A stretch of DNA of 57,622 nucleotides from Scytonema hofmannii PCC 7110 (lineage in GTDB: Bacteria > Cyanobacteriota > Cyanobacteriia > Cyanobacteriales > Nostocaceae), in the NCBI RefSeq assembly GCF_000346485.2, contig NZ_KQ976354.1:7124151-7181772 (forward strand), given 5' to 3'. A model generated the notes under the pieces. That model was not told where the DNA came from and did not search any database. It worked only from the letters and a program-made list of their open reading frames with translations. The stretch's first letter is position 1. Each line of letters opens with the position of its first letter. Shown in pieces: positions 26,094 through 34,700 of this stretch. Made by a program: the position numbers and the translations under genes.

Positions 26094-27335
26094 CTATAAT
26101 TGCTTGGCTTCTGCTAATACGGGATTAATACCAAACCAGCGTCCCTGTTTGTCCTGATATTCAAAGACAAACAAACTTCTTAATAAAGTTTGGTAATCAT
26201 CTTCACCACTCACACTTTGCTGCTGAACGACTTGACGCAGTAATTCCCACTCGTATTTTGTAATAGATAGCACTAAGGTTTCGCGGTATTCGCGGATAGC
26301 ATTTTCCAGACATTCCTGCGACAAAGGGGGATCTTCTGACTGAAGACAACTGTAGAGCAGTCCCAATAAATTTCGCACGTGACCCCCACTGATTTCGCAA
26401 AGCCTGACTAATGTATCTGGAGTATCGAAAACTTCTGCAATCAAACCCAACCTCAGTTCGGAGTTAACTGTGGGAAAAGCTCTCGCTAATACTATCTGTT
26501 GCAACAGCGCCATACCTTCAGAGCATGGACTTCCATCACGTAACTGCACGGGAACTATCGGTAGTATCTTGGGACCCACTCCACCGCCCAAACGATTTTT
26601 CATCGTCTCATATTCATTAGAGAATACCAAAGCCAGAGGTATTGTGTAAACAACATGGCACTTCAGTTTGCGTAACTCTTCGCCGCGATCGACAAACAAG
26701 TGTTCTGGTTGCGATCGCTCTCGGTTTTTCGCCCTGGGATCGACTCGATCCAAATTGTCCACAATCACCACCAACCCTTTCTTACCCTTATCTTTAAGTT
26801 CCTGGTTAGCACGAGTTAAGAATTCTTCATTCAGAGATTCCAAAATATTATTAGTGCGAGGTTCCAGATATTGCCTCAACTGACTTCGCAAAAGAGGACT
26901 ATCTTTTGTTTTAGCGCTAATTTTAGCAATACCTACAGATAACTCCCCCGCAAGTTCTTTGGGAGTTTGTAAAAATTCATGAATTTCACCTAATAGTTTC
27001 GCAAAATATCCCGGTCTGAGTTTAATTCCCACTGCTTCTAAACTTTCACTCACTGACCTAGCGATTGCAAGTAATATATCTGTAACATCTACATCAGCCA
27101 TGTCTAGGTCTTGTGTAGACTCAAAATATACCACATGAAAACCTTGCTGTTGTAACTCTGCTTCCAATTTTCGCAACTCTGTCGATTTGCCACAACCAAT
27201 ATGACCGGTAAATAATTGGCATGTTGGTTTATCTGGTGAAAGGCGTGTAATTGTTCGCCCAAGTGCTTCAATTACTTTAGAACCACGCACAGAAGCAAAG
27301 TCTACATAGTACTGTCTATCTTGAGGATTTGCCAA
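26094..27335 (-). CDS. P-loop ATPase, first gene of the STAND cluster, probably 5'-truncated
   Basis: This AAA/STAND-like ATPase has Walker A GHIGCGKST (residues 44-52), Walker B KGLVVIVDNLDRVD near 190-203, and a sensor-like arginine region around ISGGHVRNLLGLL. The C-terminal part WFGINPVLAEA is typical of this family. Translation is placed at TTG 27335 (LANPQDRQYYVDFASVRG). The similarity-like frame continues upstream only to CNPSRTLV before meeting the truncated TnpB gene, so the usual N-terminal leader of about 20-30 residues and the native promoter seem to have been lost. It is followed with a two-base gap by the STAND module genes, suggesting one operon for a signal-transducing NTPase complex. 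Confidence 0.75.
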   Translation of the reverse strand: MANPQDRQYYVDFASVRGSKVIEALGRTITRLSPDKPTCQLFTGHIGCGKSTELRKLEAELQQQGFHVVYFESTQDLDMADVDVTDILLAIARSVSESLEAVGIKLRPGYFAKLLGEIHEFLQTPKELAGELSVGIAKISAKTKDSPLLRSQLRQYLEPRTNNILESLNEEFLTRANQELKDKGKKGLVVIVDNLDRVDPRAKNRERSQPEHLFVDRGEELRKLKCHVVYTIPLALVFSNEYETMKNRLGGGVGPKILPIVPVQLRDGSPCSEGMALLQQIVLARAFPTVNSELRLGLIAEVFDTPDTLVRLCEISGGHVRNLLGLLYSCLQSEDPPLSQECLENAIREYRETLVLSITKYEWELLRQVVQQQSVSGEDDYQTLLRSLFVFEYQDKQGRWFGINPVLAEAKQL

Positions 27336-27354
27336 GACTAGAGTTCTGCTGGGG

Positions 27355-28557
27355 TTGCAACTGTCAAAAAATCAATGTTTTACAACTTATCCCGAACTAG
27401 ATAAAATTCTTAAGGACAATCCACATTACAAGGCTTTGGCTGCACAGGCTGCACAGCAAACATTGAAAACTGTAGGAGAGTCAATTACTAGTTACAACGG
27501 ATTAGTTAATGCATATTACAAGGGAGAGGTTGATAAACCATCATTACCACAATATAGAAAAAGTGGTGGACTTGCGGCAGTTACGTTCCCACGACAAGCA
27601 CTGACCTATAAAGATGGTTGTTTTTATCCATCAATTAGTAGAGAAACTAAGCCACATCTGCTAACTGAAATTGCTTTACCATTACCAGAATTCATTGATT
27701 CAGATTGGGTTAAGGAAGTGACAGTGCGTCCTTGTTACGGTCAGTTGTGGATTGATTGGGTAATCGATGATGGTAAACAGGTTGTTGAAATTAATCCCAA
27801 TCTTGATTACACGCAAGCTTGGAGTTTTGACCATGGTGGAACGAATTGGTTAACAGGTGTTTCAACACTGGGACAAAGCTTAATCATTGATGGTCGCAAA
27901 TTGAAATCAATGAATCAGGGCTATTGCCGTCTTGTTGCTAAATATAAACAAGGGAAATCGGAGTTTTACTGGGATTCTAATCTTGATAGAGTCCAACTTA
28001 AACGCAATAACCAGATGAGAGATGCCATCAATAAAGCAGCAAGATTCATTATTAATCGATGCCTCGCTGATGGCATTGGCAATCTTATTATTGGTTGGAA
28101 CGAGGGACAGAAGAATGGTTCCGATATGGGCAAGCGTAGTAACCAAAATTTTGTACCAATTCCGACTGGTAGACTTATTGAACGTCTTAAACAACTTTGT
28201 CCTGAATATGGAATTGTTTTAACAATTACTGAGGAATCTTATACGTCGAAAGCGTCTTTTCTGGATGATGATTTCCTACCTACTTTTGGTGAGAAACCCA
28301 ACGGATGGAAGCCTTCAGGTGAAAGAATTGAACGTGGTCTTTACAAAACCAAAAAAGGTTTTTTAATCAATGCTGATTGCAACGGAGCCGCCAACATTGC
28401 AAAGAAAGTAGCCACACAGCTAGGACTTGTTCTAGTTAAGGTGGGTAGAGCAGTTTTGAGTCTGCCACATCGGTATGATTTGTTCCAAAGTCTAAAGAAT
28501 TCATTTCGTAATACGTTACGGAGTGTGGCTTTAGCCCACGGAGAAACATCCATGTAG
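27355..28557 (+). CDS. TnpB-like protein of IS200/IS605 element (zinc-finger-less type), 5'-truncated
   Basis: The RuvC-like nuclease core is present: D159 in SFDHGGTNWL (RuvC-I), E250 in LIIGWNEGQK (RuvC-II) and D341 in INADCNGAANI (RuvC-III). ITEESYTSKASFLDDDF is typical of the IS891/IS1136-like TnpB branch that lacks the C4 zinc finger. TnpB proteins are RNA-guided DNA nucleases using RNA from the element's right end. The frame opens at TTG 27355 with QLSKNQCFTTYPELDKI. The expected first 45-60 residues and the left end of the element are missing at the junction with the ATPase gene, so activity is doubtful. No tnpA is present. Confidence 0.82.
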   Translation: MQLSKNQCFTTYPELDKILKDNPHYKALAAQAAQQTLKTVGESITSYNGLVNAYYKGEVDKPSLPQYRKSGGLAAVTFPRQALTYKDGCFYPSISRETKPHLLTEIALPLPEFIDSDWVKEVTVRPCYGQLWIDWVIDDGKQVVEINPNLDYTQAWSFDHGGTNWLTGVSTLGQSLIIDGRKLKSMNQGYCRLVAKYKQGKSEFYWDSNLDRVQLKRNNQMRDAINKAARFIINRCLADGIGNLIIGWNEGQKNGSDMGKRSNQNFVPIPTGRLIERLKQLCPEYGIVLTITEESYTSKASFLDDDFLPTFGEKPNGWKPSGERIERGLYKTKKGFLINADCNGAANIAKKVATQLGLVLVKVGRAVLSLPHRYDLFQSLKNSFRNTLRSVALAHGETSM

Positions 28558-28590
28558 AATCCCCCGTGTTTCAACCGGGGGAGAACTCAA
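28465..28590 (+). ncRNA. right end / omega (reRNA) region of the TnpB element
   Basis: The end of the TnpB gene and following bases contain GTGTGGCTTTAGCCCAC, a short stem, and then CCCCCGTGTTTCAACCGGGGG, a strong hairpin ending in GAGAACTCAA. This is the usual form of an IS200/IS605 right end, from which the guide scaffold is transcribed. The element would end near 28590, and the bases after it would serve as guide. The exact end is inferred. Confidence 0.55.
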
Positions 28591-28777
28591 GATGCAGTCA
28601 TGATTAGTCATCGCACCCCAAATTCAAAAAACAAAATCCTTTTTTGTAAAGTAGAGATATAGCATACCAAGTCCCTACTCTGTTAATTTCCATACATCTT
28701 AACGAAAATCAACCACACTTCTGGTAATTTTACGTACACAATAGTTTTCAGTTGGAACGCCAATAACAGAAACCATC

Positions 28778-30748
28778 ATGTCCCAAATCACCATAGAATC
28801 CATCCTTCAAGAAAAGCGTTTATTCCATCCCAGTCAGGAATTTTCTCAAAACGCTCACATCAAAAGTCTTGAAGACTACCAGCGCCTCTACGATAAGGCT
28901 AAGGCAGATCCTCAAGCATTCTGGGCAGAATTGGCTGAACAGGAGTTGCACTGGTTCCAAAAGTGGGACACGGTGCTAGACTGGCAACCACCTTTTGCTA
29001 AGTGGTTTGTTGGGGGAAAAATTAATATTTCTTACAACTGTATTGACAGACACTTGACAACTTGGCGCAAAAATAAAGCTGCGATTATTTGGGAGGGGGA
29101 ACCAGGTGATTCCCGCACTCTCACTTATGCCCAATTACATCGGGAAGTTTGCCAGTTTGCAAATGTGCTGAAGCAGTTGGGTGTGAAAAAAGGAGATAGG
29201 GTTGGCGTTTATATGCCAATGATTCCTGAAGCAGCAATAGCAATGCTGGCTTGTGCTAGAATTGGCGCACCCCATAGCGTTATTTTTGGTGGTTTTAGTG
29301 CAGAAGCATTGCGCGATCGCCTTGTGGATGCCCAAGCAAAACTTGTCATCACGGCTGATGGTGGTTGGCGCAAGGATGCGATCGTTGCTCTCAAGGATCA
29401 GGTAGATAAAGCTTTGGCTGATGGGGCTGTTCCTTCGGTGGAAAATGTCTTGGTTGTGCAGCGTACCAACCAGGAAATCCATATGGAATCGGGACGAGAC
29501 CACTGGTGGCATGAGTTACAAAAAGGTGTATCTGCTGATTGTCAGGCTGAACCTATGGACAGTGAAGACATGCTGTTCATTCTCTACACTTCCGGTAGCA
29601 CGGGTAAACCGAAGGGTGTTGTCCATACAACTGCGGGTTATAACTTATACACCCACATGACCACGAAATGGATTTTTGACTTGCAGGATACCGATGTATA
29701 TTGGTGTACTGCGGATGTAGGTTGGATTACAGGACACAGTTACATCGTCTACGGTCCTTTGTCCAACGGTGCAACAACTCTTATGTATGAAGGTGCGCCC
29801 CGTGCTTCCAATCCGGGCTGTATGTGGGACGTTATTGAAAAGTACGGGGTGAATATCTTTTATACCGCACCTACTGCAATTCGTGCCTTTATCAAAATGG
29901 GCGAACAGCTACCGAAAGCAAGAAATCTTTCTTCTCTGCGCTTATTGGGAACTGTAGGCGAACCAATTAACCCAGAAGCTTGGATGTGGTATCACAAAGT
30001 GATTGGTGGGGAACGCTGTCCAATTGTTGATACTTGGTGGCAAACGGAAACGGGCGGTATTATGATTACACCGTTACCTGGTGCTATTCCTACAAAACCT
30101 GGTTCTGCAACTCGTCCTTTCCCTGGAATCTTAGCTGATGTTGTGGATTTGGATGGTAACCCTGCGGGTGATAATGAAGGTGGCTACTTGATTGTCCGGC
30201 ATCCTTGGCCTGGTATGATGCGAACAGTCTATGGCGATCCAGACCGTTTCCGCCGCACTTACTGGGAACACGTTCGCCCTCAAGATGGGCAATCTGTCTA
30301 CTTTGCTGGCGATGGCGCAAGACGCGATGAAGATGGATATTTCTGGGTGATGGGTCGTGTCGATGATGTGATTAATGTAGCTGGTCACCGTCTCGGTACA
30401 ATGGAAATTGAATCGGCTCTCGTTTCCCATCCTGCGGTTGCTGAAGCAGCAGTCGTGGGTAAGCCGGATGAACTTAAGGGAGAGGAGATTGTTGCTTTTG
30501 TGACTCTAGAAGGAGGAAGTACAGCAACGGATGACTTGAGCAAGGAACTCAAGCAACATGTTGTTCGGGAAATTGGTGCGATCGCACGTCCGGGAGAAAT
30601 CCGCTTTACCGATGCTTTGCCTAAAACTCGTTCTGGTAAGATTATGCGGCGATTGCTGCGAAATTTGGCTGCAGGACAAGAAGTTTCTGGGGACACTTCT
30701 ACTTTGGAGGATAGGGGTGTTTTGGATAAGCTGCGGGAAGGTGCTTAG
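28778..30748 (+). CDS. acs: acetyl-CoA synthetase (AMP-forming)
   Basis: This 656-residue adenylate-forming enzyme activates acetate to acetyl-AMP and acetyl-CoA. The phosphate loop [15 protein letters not shown], the acyl-adenylate core [24 protein letters not shown] and the C-terminal regulatory lysine segment [14 protein letters not shown] are all present. The N terminus ([11 protein letters not shown] ... [21 protein letters not shown]) is standard Acs. Normal length, intact, monocistronic. The lysine in SGKIMRR is the site that is acetylated in other bacteria; no modifying enzyme is encoded nearby. Confidence 0.97.
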   Translation: MSQITIESILQEKRLFHPSQEFSQNAHIKSLEDYQRLYDKAKADPQAFWAELAEQELHWFQKWDTVLDWQPPFAKWFVGGKINISYNCIDRHLTTWRKNKAAIIWEGEPGDSRTLTYAQLHREVCQFANVLKQLGVKKGDRVGVYMPMIPEAAIAMLACARIGAPHSVIFGGFSAEALRDRLVDAQAKLVITADGGWRKDAIVALKDQVDKALADGAVPSVENVLVVQRTNQEIHMESGRDHWWHELQKGVSADCQAEPMDSEDMLFILYTSGSTGKPKGVVHTTAGYNLYTHMTTKWIFDLQDTDVYWCTADVGWITGHSYIVYGPLSNGATTLMYEGAPRASNPGCMWDVIEKYGVNIFYTAPTAIRAFIKMGEQLPKARNLSSLRLLGTVGEPINPEAWMWYHKVIGGERCPIVDTWWQTETGGIMITPLPGAIPTKPGSATRPFPGILADVVDLDGNPAGDNEGGYLIVRHPWPGMMRTVYGDPDRFRRTYWEHVRPQDGQSVYFAGDGARRDEDGYFWVMGRVDDVINVAGHRLGTMEIESALVSHPAVAEAAVVGKPDELKGEEIVAFVTLEGGSTATDDLSKELKQHVVREIGAIARPGEIRFTDALPKTRSGKIMRRLLRNLAAGQEVSGDTSTLEDRGVLDKLREGA

Positions 30749-31227
30749 GAATTTTGAACCGCAGATGAACGCTGATGGACGCGGATAAAGCAGTGTTCGA
30801 GTCAATAAACTACTGCATTTTCTTGTGGTGCGGGCTTCTAGCCCGCCACAAATGAAAGACGGGCGAGGACGCCCGTACCACAAGAAATTGTGACAGATTT
30901 TTTGGCCTTACTTCTGACTATTCCCTTTCCGCCCGAAGATTACCTATTTAAATGAACCGCAAAGACGCAAAGAGCGCAGTGATTGCACTGAAGATAGTTG
31001 CAATGTTTTTGACGTTTGGCTGTTGTTATGCAGGTTCATGTTGACTGAAAAATATATGGAAAAATGAAAAAGCTAGTGAAGTAGAGTGTCCACTTGCACT
31101 AGCCTTGGTAGAAGTCACGACTATCCTAGCTAGAAGGATTTGTTGATAAGAGTATTTAGTTGTGGTTTGACCCCAGAACTCCAGTTTTTTCAACCGTGTA
31201 GTGTTTGTGGATGAGAAATGAGTGAGT
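30749..31227. other. 479-bp intergenic region with dispersed repeats
   Basis: It contains a GAACCGCAGATGAACGC-type repeat at 30757-30785, the REP-like element at 30818-30889, and an AACCGCAAAGACGCAAAGAG repeat near 30956-30976. It also has an imperfect GCTAG-rich stretch before the minus-strand two-gene unit. No gene was recognised. Confidence 0.6.
30818..30889. repeat. REP-like element with CTTGTGGT...ACCACAAG ends
   Basis: The ends TTTCTTGTGGT-GCGGGC and GCCCGT-ACCACAAGAAA are inverted, with one change. Inside are GCGGGCTTCTAGCCCGC and ACGGGCGAGGACGCCCGT hairpins. Related copies are at 34571-34625 and 49404-49466, with degraded ones near 9359 and 22513. Confidence 0.75.
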
Positions 31228-31533
31228 CTAATTGGTATTGTTTTGGGTTCCTCCTGATTTTAAAAACTCAATCAAATCTTGCATTTGCTCTTTGTTGAGA
31301 ACATAACGTTGACTGGGAACTCCTTCATGAATGAGTGCATACTTTTTTGTACTACCGTTGTTTCTCACGGTTTCGATAACAAGACTTGAACGACTAAACC
31401 CCGTACCTTGAATAGTTTTTTCAAAAAACTCAGCTAGGTTGGACAAGAAGGCTTGACGTTGGTCTGGATTGTTTTGCTGATTTGGGCTGGGTTTCATGCC
31501 AATCTTTATGATGTCCCTAACGTAAGGATTCAT
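31228..31533 (-). CDS. conserved hypothetical soluble protein
   Basis: This 101-residue protein has no recognised domain. Helical sequence RQAFLSNLAEFFEKTIQGTG is followed by a beta segment SSLVIETVRNNGSTKKYALIH and the helix LNKEQMQDLIEFLKSGG. The small alpha/beta layout could bind a partner protein. It overlaps the preceding membrane-protein gene by 17 bases in a different frame, so the two are coupled. The start is uncertain: ATG 31533 (MNPYVRD) or ATG 31497 (MKPSPNQQ). Confidence 0.6.
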   Translation of the reverse strand: MNPYVRDIIKIGMKPSPNQQNNPDQRQAFLSNLAEFFEKTIQGTGFSRSSLVIETVRNNGSTKKYALIHEGVPSQRYVLNKEQMQDLIEFLKSGGTQNNTN

Positions 31534-31744
31534 GAATCATTGTTATTGCTAATAAGGACAGCAAAATAGCTCCCACACGCACAATCAGACCTCCTAATAA
31601 CGGTAGCAGTGGGTTCATAAGATGAATTGCACCAAAAGTTATTGACACCAAAAAGACGATTCCAAAACTTGCTAGTGCTAGCAAAAAATATTTGAGCGAC
31701 GTAGAAATCACTCTGAATAGAAGATTAGGCTCATTTTCTGTCAC
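31517..31744 (-). CDS. small membrane protein with two transmembrane segments
   Basis: This 75-residue protein has two hydrophobic segments, about residues 16-40 (YFLLALASFGIVFLVSITFG) and 44-68 (LLPLLGGLIVRVGAILLSLL), with a short loop. No family was recognised. The end overlaps the start of the downstream gene by 17 bases. Together they form a two-gene unit of unknown role beside the large gene-free region. Confidence 0.6.
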   Translation of the reverse strand: MTENEPNLLFRVISTSLKYFLLALASFGIVFLVSITFGAIHLMNPLLPLLGGLIVRVGAILLSLLAITMIHESLR

Positions 31745-33204
31745 AGTTTTACACCTACAATAGTTCAGTTGAATTCTGGAGAGGGCATTGCTGAATTAAG
31801 CTGTGATTGGTGGGTAGTGCGATCGCTTTGACATTTGAAGTCATATATGAGTAACCAAACAAGTCGTTTCAGCCTTTTTAAGAACTCGTTGATGTAGTCG
31901 AGCTACGTCATGTCTAAAACGGCTATCCTCGCCCTCTATACTTGTCAGATAAGTCTTGCTAACAATTTGGTTGCTAGCATCAATTAGGTTCTACTGGGTT
32001 TGTTGAATTATGCTCAGTTAGCCCTGAACTAAAGTATGCGCTGAGGCGCACGCTAACGCGAAAGGGCTAAAAGCTCTTTATCTAAGGCTATCTCAGCCAA
32101 AGGCTCTATCCCATTGTCATGGGTTTGGTGCTGCTCAATGTGAAATTTATTTCACATCTGAGTGCCAACGAAAATCTCTCTAACTCCCCACGACCCAAAA
32201 CCAGGGTCTTTCACCACAATTTCAAATTGTGTTTCTCAATACTTAGCTAAAACACTGTGTGGATTATTGTTTACAACTATCCACAGCTTTATTTTGTTGT
32301 GTCAATAATTCAGGTAATACTTTCCTTGTGATACTAAATTACTAGTGAATTGGCACAGAATCTTGAAGTCTAAAATCCTTGGATAACAAGGGTTTTACAT
32401 CTAGCTATTCCATGCATCTTCACATGAGGTATTACAAGGATTTTTACAGAGTCAGATACCGAAAATCTGCGATAGCGATCGCAATTTGCTAGAGTACCCT
32501 ACTTTTGAGATTGATGCCCAACCAGATTGGTAAAGTCTTAGTTCTTGCTTTCATATAAACTTGTCCTTTAAAGACAGTTTTTAGCGATCGCTGTAACTTT
32601 ACATTACCTGCGAGGAAAAGCTATTTAGTTTAAACAAACCGATCTACAAGATACCCATCGGACATCTTTACCCGAATTGTTATAAAGCAGTTGCCTGCTG
32701 TTGCTTCGTATGCTGTCTTTCTAGGACAGTCTATACTTTTTTTACTTTATAGGTATATTATCCATTTTTGCTTCAAGTGTCAAGCTTTTAACGTCAGTCA
32801 CGATTTGCAGATTTTTAAAGGTGAAATTAGCTTTGGGAGCGAGGAATACCAGGTTTTAGTGTAATTTGGTTGAGTTTAGCTAATTATGAAAAAATTTGAG
32901 AATATTTCTCTTTGTCAGTCGCTCGGTTCCAAATTGGTGTGCTTTTATGTAGATTGTTATTAAATAGTGCAAAATTTTGATAGTATAAAACCGTCATTTA
33001 AAGTTTGTCATGACAACCTTTAAATAATGTCATGACAATCATGCTCTTGACGTGCTTACTTCTGATGCAAAAAAACTGAGTTACCCGAACGCGAGTACAA
33101 ATGTACGCTGTGCTTTAGGGAAGGCAGAGTTATTTCTGGGTAGGTGCGCCTACCTTTTGTGACCACTTATAGGTGAAGAACTAAAAAATTCTATAAATGA
33201 GGAG
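31745..33204. other. 1.46-kb gene-free region upstream of the HTH/solute-binding regulator
   Basis: No ORF with coding character was found. Visible structure includes the hairpins GTGAAATTTATTTCAC (about 32141) and CACAATTTCAAATTGTG (about 32216), GCGATCGC sites, and the paired palindromes at 33006-33037. GTAGGTGCGCCTAC lies near 33140, close to the regulator start. The A/T-rich 3' part probably holds the promoter; the first kilobase is unexplained. Confidence 0.55.
33006..33037. promoter_or_regulatory. twin TGTCATGACA palindromes (candidate operator)
   Basis: Two exact copies of the 10-bp palindrome TGTCATGACA lie at 33006-33015 and 33028-33037, spaced 22 bp centre to centre. That is about two helical turns, so bound dimers would sit on the same DNA face. 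They lie about 180 bp before the HTH regulator gene. Autoregulation is inferred. Confidence 0.65.
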
Positions 33205-33216
33205 GTGGGTAATTTT

Positions 33217-34260
33217 GTGACACGTTCAACACGCAATCAATCTAAAAGCACTCCACCTAAGTCTGAGTTCGTTCAAGTTGTTGAAAAATACCTACAAGAA
33301 GCAGGATGGACTAACCAAGAGTTGATGAATGAAATCCAGGTTGGAGAAACACAGTTTTATCGGTGGGCACGCGGCGATAGCGTTCCGAGAAAAGCTATTG
33401 TTAATCGCATAGCAGTTTCTTTAGCACGGCGGCTGGATCAAACGCGCCAAAAGTTACCTCACGATCCCTTTCCAGCCTCTGATGAAATTGACGGAATCGT
33501 GAATGAGCTGCTCGAAGCTGCAGGATATAGATCTGCTGTCAAAGGCAAAGGCGCAGATTATAGCTGGCATGAAATAGCCAAAAACCAATCATGGACACTT
33601 GGATATACTGAGGTTCCAACTTGGTCCCAGATTCCAGATAAACCAGGTTCTCCCCCAACTGGTTTAGCCATTAAATACGCCGAGCAAATTGGTCGATTAT
33701 TGGGGATCAATACAATTTGGGAATATTTGACTTGGCAGGAAATGCCTTTGGCAATCCGAGAACGACGAGTTCATGGTATTGCACCTTTCTTTCTTGCACT
33801 ACCAGAGCGCTTTTTTGACTACCGATTCTCTCAGTCATGTAGAGAGGAACCTTTCAGTCTTTCTGCTGTCCTTGTTCCTGTGCAGGGCGAAAACTTTGCC
33901 ATGCTTGAAGACTTGCCTAATAGACGCGTTCAGTTGCTTCATGTAAGGGGTGAGATAGGAAGTTGGGCTGCTGCAGTGCTTAGCGATTCATATCAACATC
34001 AGGAATTTGAGGACAGAAAAAAAGCTATTAGCCACCTATTGGCAACCGCAGGAAGAGCGAACGATGTTATTCCTGTATTTTTGTCTGATAGTTTGACCTG
34101 TCAGTACATCTCCAATGAGAACAACTTACAGGTCATCAAGATCGAAAGATTGAAAAATATTAAGACGGCTCCAGCCTTTGCCTTTCATCCAGACGAAAAG
34201 AAATTGACTACGGCAGTTAATTCTGCTATAGAAATTCTTCCAAAGATTCAGATTAAATGA
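33217..34260 (+). CDS. HTH regulator fused to a family-3 solute-binding-protein-like domain
   Basis: The protein has an N-terminal XRE-like helix-turn-helix (about residues 20-60: TNQELMNEIQVGETQFYRWARG). The rest reads like a periplasmic amino-acid binding protein: WTLGYTEVPTW, GLAIKYAEQIGRLLGI, LALPERFFDYRFSQ (the TPERxxxxxFS position), DLPNRRVQLLHVRGEIGSWA and AFAFHPDEKKLTTAVNSAI (the AFAFxKxxxxLxxxVNxAI position). There is no signal peptide, so it should act in the cytoplasm as a one-component ligand sensor. GTG 33217 is preferred to GTG 33205 because AGGAGG at 33200-33205 is 11 bases before it and would overlap the earlier codon. A matching ABC importer lies 3 kb downstream. Confidence 0.72.
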   Translation: MTRSTRNQSKSTPPKSEFVQVVEKYLQEAGWTNQELMNEIQVGETQFYRWARGDSVPRKAIVNRIAVSLARRLDQTRQKLPHDPFPASDEIDGIVNELLEAAGYRSAVKGKGADYSWHEIAKNQSWTLGYTEVPTWSQIPDKPGSPPTGLAIKYAEQIGRLLGINTIWEYLTWQEMPLAIRERRVHGIAPFFLALPERFFDYRFSQSCREEPFSLSAVLVPVQGENFAMLEDLPNRRVQLLHVRGEIGSWAAAVLSDSYQHQEFEDRKKAISHLLATAGRANDVIPVFLSDSLTCQYISNENNLQVIKIERLKNIKTAPAFAFHPDEKKLTTAVNSAIEILPKIQIK

Positions 34261-34682
34261 CACAATAATATGGTGGTCTGCTTTGTCAAAAAATTACAAA
34301 GATAGTCCGGGTATAGGAGTATCTTTGTAAGTCAAAATAGGGTAGACAAATCTTGATAGCAAAGAAGTTATATAGAACATTTGATCGTAGGGAGGATAAT
34401 ACTCACCATATGAGGCTTTTGTTCAGCATAGCCCTATCTACAGTACTATAAAGATTTCATAAATCATCGATTATGATTTATAAATTCTATTATAAGTTCT
34501 ATAGTTATGTGCTTTAATGCATCTAAAATATAGCGATTTATAGTTGGCCACAATACATTTAAATGATTGTCTTGTGGAACGGGCGTCTCGCCCGTTTTAA
34601 GTGGGCAAGATGCCTGTCCTACAAGCACTGTATTAGATGCAAGTGAGAAGCGCTATATTTGTAGGTTTGACTTGTACAAATT
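34261..34682. other. 422-bp intergenic region with a REP-like copy
   Basis: It contains a REP-like copy at 34571-34625 (CTTGTGGAACGGGCGTCTCG ... CCTACAAG). That copy is enclosed by complementary flanks (GCATCTAA and AATATAGCG on the left; TTAGATGC and CGCTATATT on the right), so a larger imperfect inverted repeat spans about 34518-34660. No coding sequence was seen. Confidence 0.55.
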
Positions 34683-34700
34683 TTGAAAAATCACACTCAA

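Noticed and set aside
28022-28222. Open frames overlapping tnpB
   Set aside because: The RuvC motifs identify the coding frame; the others are shadows.
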